DNA of 58,000 bases from Adiantum capillus-veneris (Eukaryota > Streptophyta > Polypodiopsida > Polypodiales > Pteridaceae), in the NCBI GenBank assembly GCA_014529385.2, contig CM043966.1:87948087-88006086 (forward strand), written 5' to 3'. This document shows, piece after piece, positions 31,860-42,454 of the stretch. The notes below the pieces were generated by a model. It had not been told where the DNA came from. It saw nothing but the letters and a program-made list of their open reading frames with translations, and did not search any database. A program made the position numbers and the translations under genes. Positions within the stretch are counted from its first letter, which is position 1. The number at the start of each line of letters is the position of its first letter.

Positions 31860-32582
31860 TTAATTATAGGGAGCAAACATTGCCCATCTTTTCCACTCAC
31901 AAGCCTCTCTCTGGCTGAAGCTAGTGGTGACACCTGTCATTTGACTAGAAATTTGACGTCGAGGCCACTGTGGCCACCACCACGAGTGCTTGCCAATCTC
32001 CTCTGTCAAATCTTTATTACCGTAATCTCTGTTCAGCTTGCCTTTATCCTTGTCTTCCTGTGAGTTCTTGCTTTTGCCTTTGGCTTCAAACTCTCGAGCC
32101 AAACAAAGCGTCAAATCACAATCATGAATGTGGTCGTACCTCCCAGGTACCGAGGTAGCTAACTGACTACTGGTACTTCCATCCGTGTCCAATTGACCTT
32201 TGCCAGTGTTCTCTATCAAACTCCTCCATTTGCTTTTGACTTCACAAACTCGAGCCAAACAAATTGTCAGGTTCCTTGAGAACTGTGCCAATGCATAGGC
32301 CGCTAAATGGATGGTTGACGATCCGTTATCCATAGCTTTTGATTGGTTTTGGTCGATGTCATTGCGGGTGCTCGAGCAAGGGGAGGCCTTTTTGAAATTG
32401 CAAGATCTGGAAAACTGAACTCCTTGCACTCCAAGAGCCGTACAAACCAAGCCGCAAATGCTACAAGCTGATCCAAAATCCCCAAGCAATTCCACTCCTC
32501 TCTGGTGCTTCCGAGTCACTCCACAAAATCTGCTATCCTTGTCTTCAACTCCAAACTGTTTACCTCTCCCAAGCCGCTCCAC
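31860..32582 (-). CDS. E5 internal open frame, function unknown
   Basis: 240 open codons starting at a GTG. The first ATG is at 32333 and leaves about 157 codons. It has no gag, protease or polymerase motif. Residues ~100-130 and ~158-190 look like two diverged copies of one unit: LT(I/L)CLAR(V/E) followed by a charged K/S/N-rich tail ending GKGQL or GKLN. The frame ends with an aromatic WWWPQWPRR stretch and many Lys, Ser and Asp residues. Composition fits a captured host fragment or a diverged gag remainder. The element's transcript would run through it from the right LTR. It may be non-coding; I do not recognise it. Confidence 0.35.
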   Translation of the reverse strand: MERLGRGKQFGVEDKDSRFCGVTRKHQRGVELLGDFGSACSICGLVCTALGVQGVQFSRSCNFKKASPCSSTRNDIDQNQSKAMDNGSSTIHLAAYALAQFSRNLTICLARVCEVKSKWRSLIENTGKGQLDTDGSTSSQLATSVPGRYDHIHDCDLTLCLAREFEAKGKSKNSQEDKDKGKLNRDYGNKDLTEEIGKHSWWWPQWPRRQISSQMTGVTTSFSQREACEWKRWAMFAPYN

Positions 32583-32720
32583 AATCTCTCTTTTGATTCC
32601 TACTCCGAGGCCTGGCTGCTCTCATAACTCTCCCAACACTTGTGATGCCAAATACCGTGCCAAAACAATTTATAAAAAAAGAGCTCCCTCTCTTGATCAA
32701 GGGTCAAAGCCTTCCTGTCT

Positions 32721-33075
32721 GCAGCGTTTTGAAACGTTGGCAGCACGTAGGCCAATGGGGAGAAATGAGGGACCTATTGGCGTGAGTTTTGAAACGCTGG
32801 TGCACCAAGCATGGGTGGCTCGCCTAGGGCGTCTCAACACAAAAACGGGAGGGGGCAAGGCACCGGGTAGTGGGGCTGCGGGCGTCTCAAAATGCACACG
32901 AGAAGAGGGGATGCAACAAGGGGATGGCAACGTTCCAATATGCACACAAAAGAGAGTGGGGGAGGTGGCGGTCAAGGAGCGCTAGCGATAGCGTTTTGAA
33001 ACGCTATCCGCAGGGAAGACAACCGAGCTCTCCACTGCACAAGGGCTCTCCAGCACCGAGGATGTACGTTTTTAG
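32721..33075 (-). repeat. Cluster of GCGTTTTGAAACG palindromes in the E5 leader
   Basis: AGCGTTTTGAAACG near 32721, TTTTGAAACGCT near 32785, a 22-nt inverted repeat with 10-bp arms at 32987-33008 (GATAGCGTTT / AAACGCTATC) and ACGTTTTTAGAACG near 33066. They lie between the PBS and the open frame. Confidence 0.65.
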
Positions 33076-33164
33076 AACGCCAATTGGGAGGGAAGAAAAA
33101 ATGCCAACCGCAAGGTGATCTTCTCACAGATTCTTCTCCACTATGCAACTTCGCCTCCACCAAA

Positions 33165-33176
33165 GCTCTGATACCA
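33165..33176 (-). other. E5 primer-binding site
   Basis: TGGTATCAGAGC on the minus strand, directly adjacent to the right LTR. Confidence 0.92.
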
Positions 33177-33517
<341 letters not shown>

Positions 33518-34140
33518 AGGATGTCGACTCATCCGCTTTATCTTCCTTGCTTGTCTCCCAAAACCTCGAGCTTTTATCTTCATCATCAATATGACACACC
33601 AACTCTTTGTCAGCTTCCTCATCCTCTTCCTGCTCCTCAAAAACTTGACCATCCTCCTGGCTTTTCACATTTTCTTCATCTACTGCATCGAAATAGACCT
33701 TTTCCCTGATCTTTGGATGCAAGCACTCAAGAAACTTTGACAACTTCAAATAGTGATTGCCTTTGACACCCATAGGAATCTCTAGCTGCCTCCAACAGGC
33801 TTCAAACTGCTCAAGAAAAATTGAAAACGCCTTACTTATATCTTGGCGTACCACCTTCAACTTTGCACGAGCCTCTGCGAGAGTAACCACCTTCCAAAAC
33901 CGCTTCAAAAATTGACTCTACACTGCCTACCATGAGCTTCGATCCACACTCTTCAAACCATCAAACCAAATCTTTGCACATCCTTGCAGCAACAACGGTA
34001 CCATCTATAACTTTTCTTAATCACTCTGCATCCGCAACGAAAGCATAAACAGCTCAAAATATGACAACCATTCGTCTGCATCTTCATCACAATTGAAAAT
34101 CGGACCCGAATTCTACCACATCTTAATTCACAAAAATATC
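33518..34140 (-). pseudogene. Gypsy-like gag remnant, interrupted by E5
   Basis: Minus-strand gag capsid-type sequence. Reading from 34110: DADEWLSYFELFMLSLRMQ, a PLLLQGCAKIWFDGLK block, SQFLKRFWKVV and FEACWRQLEIPMG, then an acidic tail (EEQEEDEEADKEL). These are the helices and the WF/W block usual in Retrotrans_gag domains. Several in-frame stops (around 33905-34030) break it. The long clean part is 33480-33908. E5 landed in its C-terminal tail, and the frame would continue at 31118 going left (GEEQIQ). It would once have made a capsid; it is dead now. Family call by motif, not search. Confidence 0.65.
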
Positions 34141-34338
34141 ACCAAGGAACAACTAGTGTGGTCCTTAGTGGGGGCACCAAAATATGTAAAAGGGGAAAGG
34201 GGAACACACCTGGAACACAATCCACATGCCTCTCTATAATGCACAATATATACAACACGCCAATCTACTAGATTTCACCTTCAAACTCAACACAATCCAC
34301 ATGCAAACCATCGTTGTCACTCAACAAACACACTTAAT

Positions 34339-34620
34339 GGGTGAAAGCATGTTAACCTGTCGCGCTTTTTGTGCTAGTTAGCAATTTCAAGTTAGCACAT
34401 CTTCAAAAAGTTGGGTGCCCGGTAAATTTTTTACAAATAATATCAAAATTTGTCGGAGCTTGTACATTTGGATTCCTTGTTTCAAGTGCTTTCTATTGAT
34501 ATATCATATGTCATAGATCTTCGAGATGTAGCTCAAGTTATTGTACTAGTTAGCATATGTCAAAATTGTGCTAGTTAGCATTGTTCTGAAAAAGCATGAT
34601 AGGTTAACATGCTTTCACCC
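34339..34620. mobile_element. 282-bp MITE with 22-bp inverted repeats
   Basis: Ends GGGTGAAAGCATGTTAACCT and its complement (34601-34620), flanked by TAAT on both sides (34335-34338, 34621-34624). The interior is AT-rich, non-coding and repeats GTGCTAGTTAGCA motifs. A GGG tip with an AT-only duplication suggests PIF/Harbinger-like, but a 4-bp rather than 3-bp duplication leaves the superfamily open. Confidence 0.8.
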
Positions 34621-34624
34621 TAAT

Positions 34625-35170
34625 GCCACACACCAAACAAGCCCGATCAATCCACACTGCTCAATTCACATCCTTCCACACACGCACAACTTCTCTGAAT
34701 ATCTCTTTGCACAATATACCTCATGGGGGAATACCTGCAAACACACGCCCAAAAATGCATGCACACAAGCAAAGAAGAGAAGGGGGGAGGGGGAATTGAT
34801 ACAAACATAGGACAATGATGGCTTCGCTTTAAAAAAACCATATAGAATATTTCCTCCAAGCGGGCATACTCCTTGGCAAGCTCAACACACAAACCAATAG
34901 CTTTCCTCGCTCCACAAAGCATCCATAGCTTCAACAACTGCTTCCTCGACAAGACAATGGTCCCCCCCCACAACCGTAGGGAAAAGAACCCCTTCAACTT
35001 ACAAAAAACTCTTCTTATAGGAGAGGGCCAACATATCAAAAACGAAAAATTGGTTTAACTTGACTCGTACATTCCAACTTGAACCTCTTTTTGGAATTTC
35101 TCATACACTCCACCCACTTGGCAATCCATATTTAGCATATTTTCATGCTCCATCTCCACAACCTTCCATG

Positions 35171-35240
<70 letters not shown>

Positions 35241-35275
35241 CCCCCCCCCCCCCGCCCCCCCCCCCCCCCCCCCCC

Positions 35276-35310
<35 letters not shown>

Positions 35311-36130
35311 ATGTGGATCACCTCTTAGTTGCAATCCTCGGACCAACTTGAGTGCCAAGGCATGTGAGCACCCCCTTCAAGGGATGTCACGTCACAATGA
35401 CAACGGCTAAGGGAGCATCCTCTCGATTAAAAGCATGGGCCTCCTTATAGGCATGCAAGAACCAGCCCCCAAGTGGCTCTGCCATGTCATCATCATCAAT
35501 CAGATGCCGCCGATGGAAAATAATAGCAGCACAGCCATGACATCGCACACCATGAAAACGGTAGCGAGTGTCGCCGGCCCACGGCCACCACCACCTGACA
35601 CAGTGCTAGGGCACGAGCACCATGGCCTAGAGCTTCAAGCTCCTTCTCTCCAATTGTGGATGTCCACATTGCCTCCACGGTTCTGGATATATACCCTCTC
35701 TTGTACTTTTATGGCAATGCATATGGGTCAAATCCTTGGGCCACATGGCATCCACACAGTGCTTGGTCCTCCAAACTCCCAAAACAACAAACTTCAAAAA
35801 AACTTGGTTTTTCCCCTGACTTTAACCCACTATTAGTTGATGCTCATGGCTCCAGTTCCCAATCTATAAAGCATGGCTCAAAGCTAATTTCTTGGGCTAC
35901 AACTCCACCTGCTCTCTCTACATTTTGACCCCAACACGACCTCAAACGATGCACATCAAAATGACAACAAACATCAGATCCTCCCTGCCTCAACCTGCTC
36001 TTACTGCCTGATCTGGGCTCCGTTTGATGTGCTATCACTTCTTGCTATCTCCATATGTTGTCCACCACATTTGATAACATTGTCAAGATTCAACAAAATT
36101 AAAACGGCATATCTCCCAATGAGGTAAAAA
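34625..36130. other. No gene recognised; compound microsatellite inside
   Basis: Mixed sequence with proline-codon-like and low-complexity frames on both strands. It includes the compound tract 35175-35309. Nothing with a domain was seen. Confidence 0.5.
35175..35309. repeat. Compound microsatellite (CT)n - poly-C - (TG)n
   Basis: About 32 CT units, then about 40 C (one G inside), then about 15 TG units. Long frames across it on both strands are stop-free by composition only. Confidence 0.95.
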
Positions 36131-36139
36131 AGACGCATA

Positions 36140-36310
36140 ACCGGACCGTACTAGAACTTCAAAGCTCTGTAACTTGGCAACCAGACGTCCGATTGTCGAT
36201 ATGTAAAGACCAACACGCTCCACATTTCAAGCTCTACAGACATACACTTCAATGATCACCTGCCTACCCAAGATATTCACACCTGATTTAGCCCTTTTCC
36301 TACACCCGTT
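36140..36310 (-). repeat. Weak relative of the E3 LTR
   Basis: The minus strand reads TGGAGCGTGTTGGTCTTT, CAATCGGACGTCTGGTTGCCAAG and similar. This follows E3 at about 12833-12890 (TGGAGCGCGTTGGTC, GATCGGACTTACGGTTGCC). It indicates an old, diverged LTR fragment. Confidence 0.5.
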
Positions 36311-36603
36311 CGTCCATACCTGTCTGTGCCATCTTCTATGGCCAACACACTTTAGCTACACCATCATTGCCCAACCCCCTTGTTGAAAATTTATGTTCAA
36401 CCACAAAATTGCTTCATTCCTCTTTCAACTACACACATGGACAAACACTATCAGCAAACCTAAACCATACATACAATCTTATTCTCGCCTACCAAACCTC
36501 AAGTGGGTTGCCCCACCCCTTGCACCACAATATGTCTTCCACCTGGGTCAAAACACGTGGTATCAATTTCATCCATCCACTTGCAACCGCATCCAATAGT
36601 GCT

Positions 36604-37280
36604 TTATCCCACAACACCTAAATCAACATGCTTGTAGGCTGCACATGACCTACCTTCATTACTCCAAGCATCCCTTGGCAAATAGCCCACTTCAAACCAA
36701 GCACAACCAACCACACCATCAATCAAAATGGATGTACCTAAACCTCCCTCCCAACCATAGAAATTGAGGCTCTCCATGTAAGAAACCTCTTTGAAAGAGA
36801 ACTTTTGTTGACACAAATACTTTGTCACTTCGGCCTCTGCTTGCACATCCATAGCAAATTATTTCTCATCCACTGGAAACACCTGTTTTGGAGGGGCTAA
36901 CCCTTGCATCACCTGTATCCTGCTCAAGGCTTTGTCAATGAGCACCTGTGTCTCTTCATCCATAGCAACCGATGGATCATCAAATCCCCAATCAGGCTCA
37001 CTCTCAAGGCATATATAATCCATAGAACCTATATCCATAACATCACCACTGCAATCCATAGACAACTCCAGCTACTCCTCTCTTTGATCAACATCTACTC
37101 ATCATGAGCATAAAAAAAATGCCCAACCCCTTTGGTTCTTGCTTCATCATCATCCTCTGATTGACCTTGTAGATCCATCTGGCTATCTATAGACTTGGTT
37201 TCATCGTTCTCTGCAAAGCTACAAACCAATTGCACTGCAACAACACTTTCCATCACTACCTTCATGGTTGTTTCCATGAT
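36604..37280 (-). pseudogene. Retroelement-derived frames of unknown function
   Basis: Three short minus-strand frames (37277-37095, 37065-36859, 36852-36604), partly separated by stops. They carry acidic segments (DLQGQSEDDDEARTKG, ESEPDWGFDDPS) and a less acidic end with LNFYGWEGGLGTSILIDG. The right part is repeated at 30720-30960, which argues for a mobile-element origin. It lies downstream of the gag remnant at 37457-38530 in the same orientation and probably belongs to that element. I recognise no domain. Confidence 0.45.
37060..37275 (-). repeat. Second copy of the repeat at 30720-30960
   Basis: Same order of blocks and same orientation as 30720-30960, with scattered substitutions. 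Confidence 0.8.
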
Positions 37281-37456
37281 CCAGTTAGACGGATGTTTGA
37301 TTCAATTTTGGAAGAATCCTTTTTTTAAAAGCTTTTTCATGTTTTTTGTGCTTTTTGGTGCTTTTTTACAAAAAGCAAGACTGTATCCTTAATCTCCGAG
37401 TCCTGGAGAAGGAAAACTATGGTTTAATTTTGTAAATTTTTTTTTTTGAATTCTTT

Positions 37457-38530
37457 TCATGCTATTTTTACTGGCAAATAAGTATTCCAAAACCTCTGGT
37501 AGTAATCATCCATTGTATCTTTCTTAGTCATTCTCAAATGATGCCAAGTCGTGATGACATATCTTTCATATTTGTCTGCTGATATCCAAGTTGATGTGAT
37601 TTTTTTTTTGAATTTTAACCACTTTGCAGGTGCTTCTTTGCGTAACAACAGAGTATACCACCATGTCTGTGAAATTCCTTCCAAGTAAGATGCCACCCTT
37701 TGGCCCTTGGTGTGTTTGGTGAACCAACCTCCAGAGAAGGCAACGTCAAACTGCTGTATAAACCCAAGGGCTTGATGGGTGTCTTGGTAGCCTAAAAACA
37801 TCTCAAACATGATGGCCTGACCCCCATTTTCTTGAACTTCTTGGTCTTCTTGCTCATATGTTCACTGTTAGAAGAGGACGAGCTCTCCCCCTCCAAACTA
37901 CTAGATGGCCTCCCATGCCTTCTAGACTCTTTTCTTGCTCTTTCTCCACTTCTTTTGCCTTTTCTCATCCTCTCTGGAACTAGGGGATGACGAATTGTCA
38001 AAACTCTCTTAAGAAAAAGCAAAATATGAGTAATCCTTGAAACAAACATGCTTCTTGGATCTGCTTGCCATGTTGCAACTTGACTTCCAGCCCAAATAAC
38101 CAGGGAAATCCACCGATTTCCTCGTCGTCCAAGAGTGCTTTAATCCTTTCATTATCTCGTTCACCTTCTTCTCAAGAGCTCTATCTAGCTCTTTCTGCGA
38201 GTACAATTTCCACTTTTTTGCACTTTGCTTGTCTCTCAGCTTTCTTTTCGACTTGAGAGGAGAATCAATGGCCTCACGCCATCTCGGCGAATCTCATCCA
38301 ACAAGTAACTCTTAAGGTGTTTCACATACTTTGGGTTTTGGGAGTACTTCATTAATCTTTTCACAAGTATCAACAGGCAATTGAAATTTGTACTCCACTT
38401 TGGCAAACTTCCTTGCCAAAAATTTGCCCAATTCTTCATTCTTTTTTTCAATTCCCGTGCCAAATTTCAACTTTTGTTTGCCTTCCCACCAGGAGGTGTT
38501 ATCTCTGTCAAATTCTCCGCAAGAACCCAT
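37457..38530 (-). pseudogene. Gypsy-like gag of element E7, frameshifted
   Basis: Going left from the PBS: 38530-38312 (charged N-terminal part), 38206-38009, 38049-37792 (basic and Ser-rich linker with SSSLEGESSSSSNSE) and 37810-37457, the best piece. The last carries GYQDTHQALGFIQQFDVAF, ASYLEGISQTWWYTLL and FKKKITSTWISADKYERYV. This is the helix, W-W and F-x-W layout of a Retrotrans_gag capsid, parallel to the E2 remnant at 9155-9658. At least three frame changes separate the pieces. The gene is dead. Protease, integrase and RT are not seen further left. Confidence 0.65.
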
Positions 38531-38747
38531 GTGTACTCTTGGGTTCTTTATGGATGATGCCCCTTAAGATAGAGCAATGAAGATAGGAGCACGCTTGATG
38601 CAAGATGGACGAAGGGTGGGAGTGGCTAATAAGTTTGGGGTCGAGACTATTGAAGGGAAGCTCTTGACTACTTTGTGATATTCTCCTTGAGAATCAATGT
38701 ATGATGTTGAAGGGATGAGATCCTTCGTAGAAGAAGAATTTTTTTGG

Positions 38748-38759
38748 GCTCTGATACCA
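38748..38759 (-). other. E7 primer-binding site
   Basis: TGGTATCAGAGC on the minus strand, one base from the LTR that begins at 38761. Confidence 0.85.
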
Positions 38760-38760
38760 G

Positions 38761-38860
38761 TGAAATAGGCTTGGAAACTCCAAGCGAGAAATCAATAGCA
38801 ACACACAAACAAAAACTTCAAAATCATTGAACTTTTGGGGGGGGGGGGGGGGGGGGGGGG

Positions 38861-38912
<52 letters not shown>

Positions 38913-39179
38913 AATCTAGAAGCACTGGCCCCAAAGATTGACACCCCTTTTGGTATTTCTTTATTATTGATCATATCAAGGTACAACTTTCCTCTACTCT
39001 TAGACTCTATGCCTACATTCCCTTCAAAGTGAGATGCACAAGGGCTCTTATAAACAGTACAAAGGATGCTCAAAAGAAGAGCCCCAAAAGCTTCAGGTTC
39101 AAAAGCACCTTTGCCCAAAAGCTGGTGCTAGGGGCTACCAATGCAATATGCGGAAATCCGTACGGCTTATCACATCAAC
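38761..39179 (-). repeat. E7 5' LTR, cut by the TR-GAG insertion
   Basis: Begins TGAAATAGGCTTGG next to the PBS. It carries G27-(AG)n at 38837-38909 and a minus-strand TTATAAG-like box near 39046. The LTR should resume at 41941 after the insertion, but its far end is not clear. A GGCCCCAAAG..TTTTGGTATTTCTTT block is shared with E4-type LTRs (19505, 42605). No second LTR was found in the window. Confidence 0.7.
38837..38909. repeat. G27-(AG)n tract in the E7 LTR
   Basis: A pure G run joined directly to about 23 AG units. Confidence 0.95.
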
Positions 39180-39431
39180 TGAAGAGTATAAACACAAGCT
39201 CACACTCACACTCTTACCTAAACCATGCGGGAACAATCTCTATCCCTAGAACATTCTAGGCCTTCCATCATAAGCCTATATAAGAGAAGGCTCTCAAGCA
39301 TTTAACTCAATCTCTCATTTGCATAATAGAAGGTTGCATTCTCTTTCTCTATTGTGTACATTCTCATTTACACTCGCACACACTCACTATGAATGCTTCA
39401 CATGAGCATCCACCCTAGCCAGGGCCCAACA
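39180..39431 (+). repeat. TR-GAG 5' LTR
   Basis: TGAAGAGTATAAACAC to CAGGGCCCAACA. TATA box CCTATATAAGAG at about 39276-39287. It differs from the 3' LTR at one site (CATTTAACT versus CATGTAACT, near 39300). Confidence 0.95.
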
Positions 39432-39433
39432 AC

Positions 39434-39445
39434 TGGTATCAGAGC
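39434..39445 (+). other. TR-GAG primer-binding site
   Basis: TGGTATCAGAGC two bases after the 5' LTR. Confidence 0.95.
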
Positions 39446-40447
39446 TTTGAATGATCCTTGGCCTACTCATGTGAACTTCCCTTCTGTCTAGGAGTCTCTC
39501 TCTCTAAACCCATGATTTTTCAGCTCTCCCTTTCCTTTAAGAAAAGTTGGGCACTAGCCCACATGCCCACTTGCCACCTCTTCTACCTACTTTTGACTTT
39601 TTGCCACTTTCTCTCTCTTCTCTCTCCTCAAGGGTGCCCAAGTCTAGGCGTGGGGCTTTGGGGCTGATTCTTCTTCTTCCTCAGCTCCTCAAGCTTTAAT
39701 GGAAAGCTTTCTCAACTTCATACTCAGCCCATAGCTCATATCCACCCTTTCCTACATCATTTCAATGCATCTCCTACCTCACTAGCTCTCATTTTCTCTC
39801 TCTAAACTCTTTCTCATAACCAAAGTTTGAGATTTGCTGCTGTAATTTGAGCATTCTCAGCCTCATAATATCACTAAAATCTCATCATTAATCCATCATT
39901 AGTCTACCATAAGTTCTCTACACATTGCGGGCAATGCGGTGAAGACTAGTACCACAAAACTAGTCAAATCAAGAAGTACATGTTTTAATTTTCTGTTTCA
40001 TAACAGAAAATTTCCAGCCCACATTAGCTCAACAAATTGGTGGTTTACGGCCTCGAGAACCTTTATCAAAGCTCGGGCAACCTCGGTGCTTCATTTGGTG
40101 TCATTCTACATCAATTTTGCGGTCATTTTAGCTCATTTTGGAGGCATTTTGAAGGCACTTTTGGCTACAACTATTGGTGGAGTTCAAAATAGCAAATAGA
40201 ATTTCAGATTTGACTCCAAATTCAACATCAAATCTCAAGGCAAGGCTGAGTTATATCATCCCCATCTACTCCGGCACATTTGGAGTATATTTTGGTAATC
40301 ATATTGGTCATTTTTGTGCTTATTCATAATCCCTTTTTCATTACCGCATCTCCCATTTCTCACATGCTTTTGTAAAAGGGTAGACACCATTTCAAGAGTC
40401 TTGAAATAGGACCCCCTTGCTTGCATTTTCACATATCACTAAGCATT
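39446..40447 (+). other. TR-GAG 1-kb leader, non-coding
   Basis: A long leader between PBS and gag ATG, rich in CT stretches, with no conserved frame. It presumably holds packaging and dimerisation signals; nothing specific can be read from sequence alone. Confidence 0.6.
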
Positions 40448-41410
40448 ATGGGTAACAAGGAGATCGCTATGTTCAATGGCATCGGATTTCACACATGGCA
40501 AGTGAAACTCAAGGGTTATCTAATGAAAAAAGGGCTATGGAGTATCATAACCACTGATGCACAAAACCTCACGGCACAACAAATCCGAGAGCGTCAAGCC
40601 AAGGATGAGAAAGCCCTAGGCATTCTCATCACTAGTGTGGCGGATGATATCATTCACCACTTAGATGAAGCCACATCGGCCAAGCAAGCATGGGAGACTT
40701 TAGAACGCACATTTGGGGCAAAATCTAAGCACTCTAAAATATCTCTCAAAATGCAATTATATGGTCTAGCAATGTATGAAAATGAAACACTATCTAGTCT
40801 TGTTAATAGGCTAAAAAGCTTATGCACTCAACTTTCATACATTGAGTGTCACATAGATGATGATGATAAAGTTGCGGTTCTTCTAAAAGCACTTCCTTCT
40901 ACATATGACAATATTGTAATCGTACTTAAGGAAAAAGAGCCCATCCCCACACTAGAAAGTGTACTCAACTCTCTCCAAGAGGACCATAACAACAAGCACC
41001 CACACAATGAAACTAATGCATCAAAAGCACTCTATGTTTCAAGTTCAAAGCACACTAAGGCTTGCAAGCATTGCGGGAAGTACAACCACTTATCTTCCGA
41101 ATGCTACAAAATCAAAAAATGTGTGAAGTGCGGGAAATTGGGGCATCCACCTCAATTTTGTACCAAAGGCAATGGCGGAAATGGCGACAACGGCGGCAAG
41201 AAGGTTACCTTCAAAGGTAAACGTGTCAACTATGTGCAAAGTGAAAGTGATGATAGTGATGATGAAGATCAAAGAGCTCACTCCGACAATGATGAAGTGA
41301 ATATGGTAACTTCCGCTTTCTCTTCACCCTCTGCTTCTATTTCTTCTTCAAATAAACATGCTAAGGGCCAACTCAAATATAGCTACAGTGAAGGAAATGA
41401 TATTTATTAG
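40448..41410 (+). CDS. TR-GAG Gag protein, intact (320 aa)
   Basis: Nucleocapsid-type protein that would package the element's RNA. Start at ATG 40448 (MGNKEIAMFNG); the frame upstream opens only at a TTG. Residues ~8-35 give the GIGFHTWQVKLKGYL motif typical of Copia gag N-termini. The UBN2/gag-polypeptide region runs to ~180 (AWETLERTF, LKALPSTYD). Two CCHC knuckles follow at 206-219 (CKHCGKYNHLSSEC) and 225-238 (CVKCGKLGHPPQFC), then a Gly/Asn patch, an acidic stretch (SESDDSDDEDQ) and a Ser-rich tail. It ends in a proper TAG with no protease fused. No frameshift seen. Acts in the cytoplasm; needs pol proteins in trans. Confident for family, inferred for activity. Confidence 0.95.
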   Translation: MGNKEIAMFNGIGFHTWQVKLKGYLMKKGLWSIITTDAQNLTAQQIRERQAKDEKALGILITSVADDIIHHLDEATSAKQAWETLERTFGAKSKHSKISLKMQLYGLAMYENETLSSLVNRLKSLCTQLSYIECHIDDDDKVAVLLKALPSTYDNIVIVLKEKEPIPTLESVLNSLQEDHNNKHPHNETNASKALYVSSSKHTKACKHCGKYNHLSSECYKIKKCVKCGKLGHPPQFCTKGNGGNGDNGGKKVTFKGKRVNYVQSESDDSDDEDQRAHSDNDEVNMVTSAFSSPSASISSSNKHAKGQLKYSYSEGNDIY

Positions 41411-41683
41411 AAAGAAGGATGCTACCCTAAACACACTATGTTGAATCGCAATTGTGAAGTTGCATTTCTCATGTGAGAACCTCTTATGTTGTATCTTTGT
41501 AGACATGAGTGATGAATCCAATTGAGAACCACTCATGATCACATTAGAACCTTAAGTGTTGAATCCATCTCTCTATGTTGTAAAGAGCATGAATGATGAA
41601 TCCAATTGAGAACCATCATGACTCTTACCTTCTTCCTGTTGAGAACCTTAGCTTGTGTGTAAGCATGTGTTTAAGGGGGAGAT
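41411..41683 (+). other. TR-GAG 3' non-coding part and polypurine tract
   Basis: Contains two copies of a GATGAATCCAATTGAGAACC block (near 41511 and 41597) and ends in the purine tract 41673-41683 before the 3' LTR. Confidence 0.7.
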
Positions 41684-41935
41684 TGAAGAGTATAAACACA
41701 AGCTCACACTCACACTCTTACCTAAACCATGCGGGAACAATCTCTATCCCTAGAACATTCTAGGCCTTCCATCATAAGCCTATATAAGAGAAGGCTCTCA
41801 AGCATGTAACTCAATCTCTCATTTGCATAATAGAAGGTTGCATTCTCTTTCTCTATTGTGTACATTCTCATTTACACTCGCACACACTCACTATGAATGC
41901 TTCACATGAGCATCCACCCTAGCCAGGGCCCAACA
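41684..41935 (+). repeat. TR-GAG 3' LTR
   Basis: 252 bp, identical to the 5' LTR but for one base. Followed by the TCAAC duplication. Confidence 0.95.
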
Positions 41936-42118
41936 TCAACAACGTAGAACATGGGCGTCGGTATAGCTACCACGTCATCAACCTTCATGCAAGTTCTTTT
42001 TTTATTTCTTGTGTTCATTAGGTCCCATCAGACAAGGTGCCATAAATTGGTAGGAACTAAACTTTTAAAATTGGGCCAATCGGCAAGGCTTGGACGTTGG
42101 TAAAACTTGTTTTGCATC

Positions 42119-42266
42119 TTTCACTAGGGATTTGAACCCTCTCTGCCCGGAGTCTGTTCTTTAGGACATGCCTTATCATCAATTTGTGACATTTTCACTA
42201 GGGATTTGACCCCTCTCTGCCCGGAGTCTGTTCTTTAGGTCATGCCTTATCATCAATTTGTGACAT
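42119..42266. repeat. 74-bp tandem duplication
   Basis: TTTCACTAGGGATTTGA begins at 42119 and again at 42193. The units differ at a few bases. Confidence 0.9.
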
Positions 42267-42454
42267 TTTCCTAGATCATCATCACAACAACTCCCTTTAG
42301 TAGACAAAGACCACATACCTTCACCATTAGCACCTAGATCCATCAAGCACTTTCATTGTGAAGAACATTCGTATTTAGCAAATAAGAAACATTGAGGCAT
42401 ATTTTGAGTTAAAATCCCTACACAATTGTGTTGCACACTACATTGGTATGAGAG

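Larger units (their letters stand above)
39180..41935 (+). mobile_element. Complete gag-only Copia-type element (TR-GAG type)
   Basis: 2756-bp element: LTRs 39180-39431 and 41684-41935 (252 bp, one difference), PBS 39434-39445, purine tract AAGGGGGAGAT ending at 41683, duplication TCAAC (39175-39179, 41936-41940). It encodes only an intact gag; there is no protease, integrase or RT and no room for them. TR-GAG elements are a named class of plant non-autonomous elements, and this one has Copia-type gag. One LTR mismatch indicates a young insertion. It must borrow pol functions. Confidence 0.95.
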
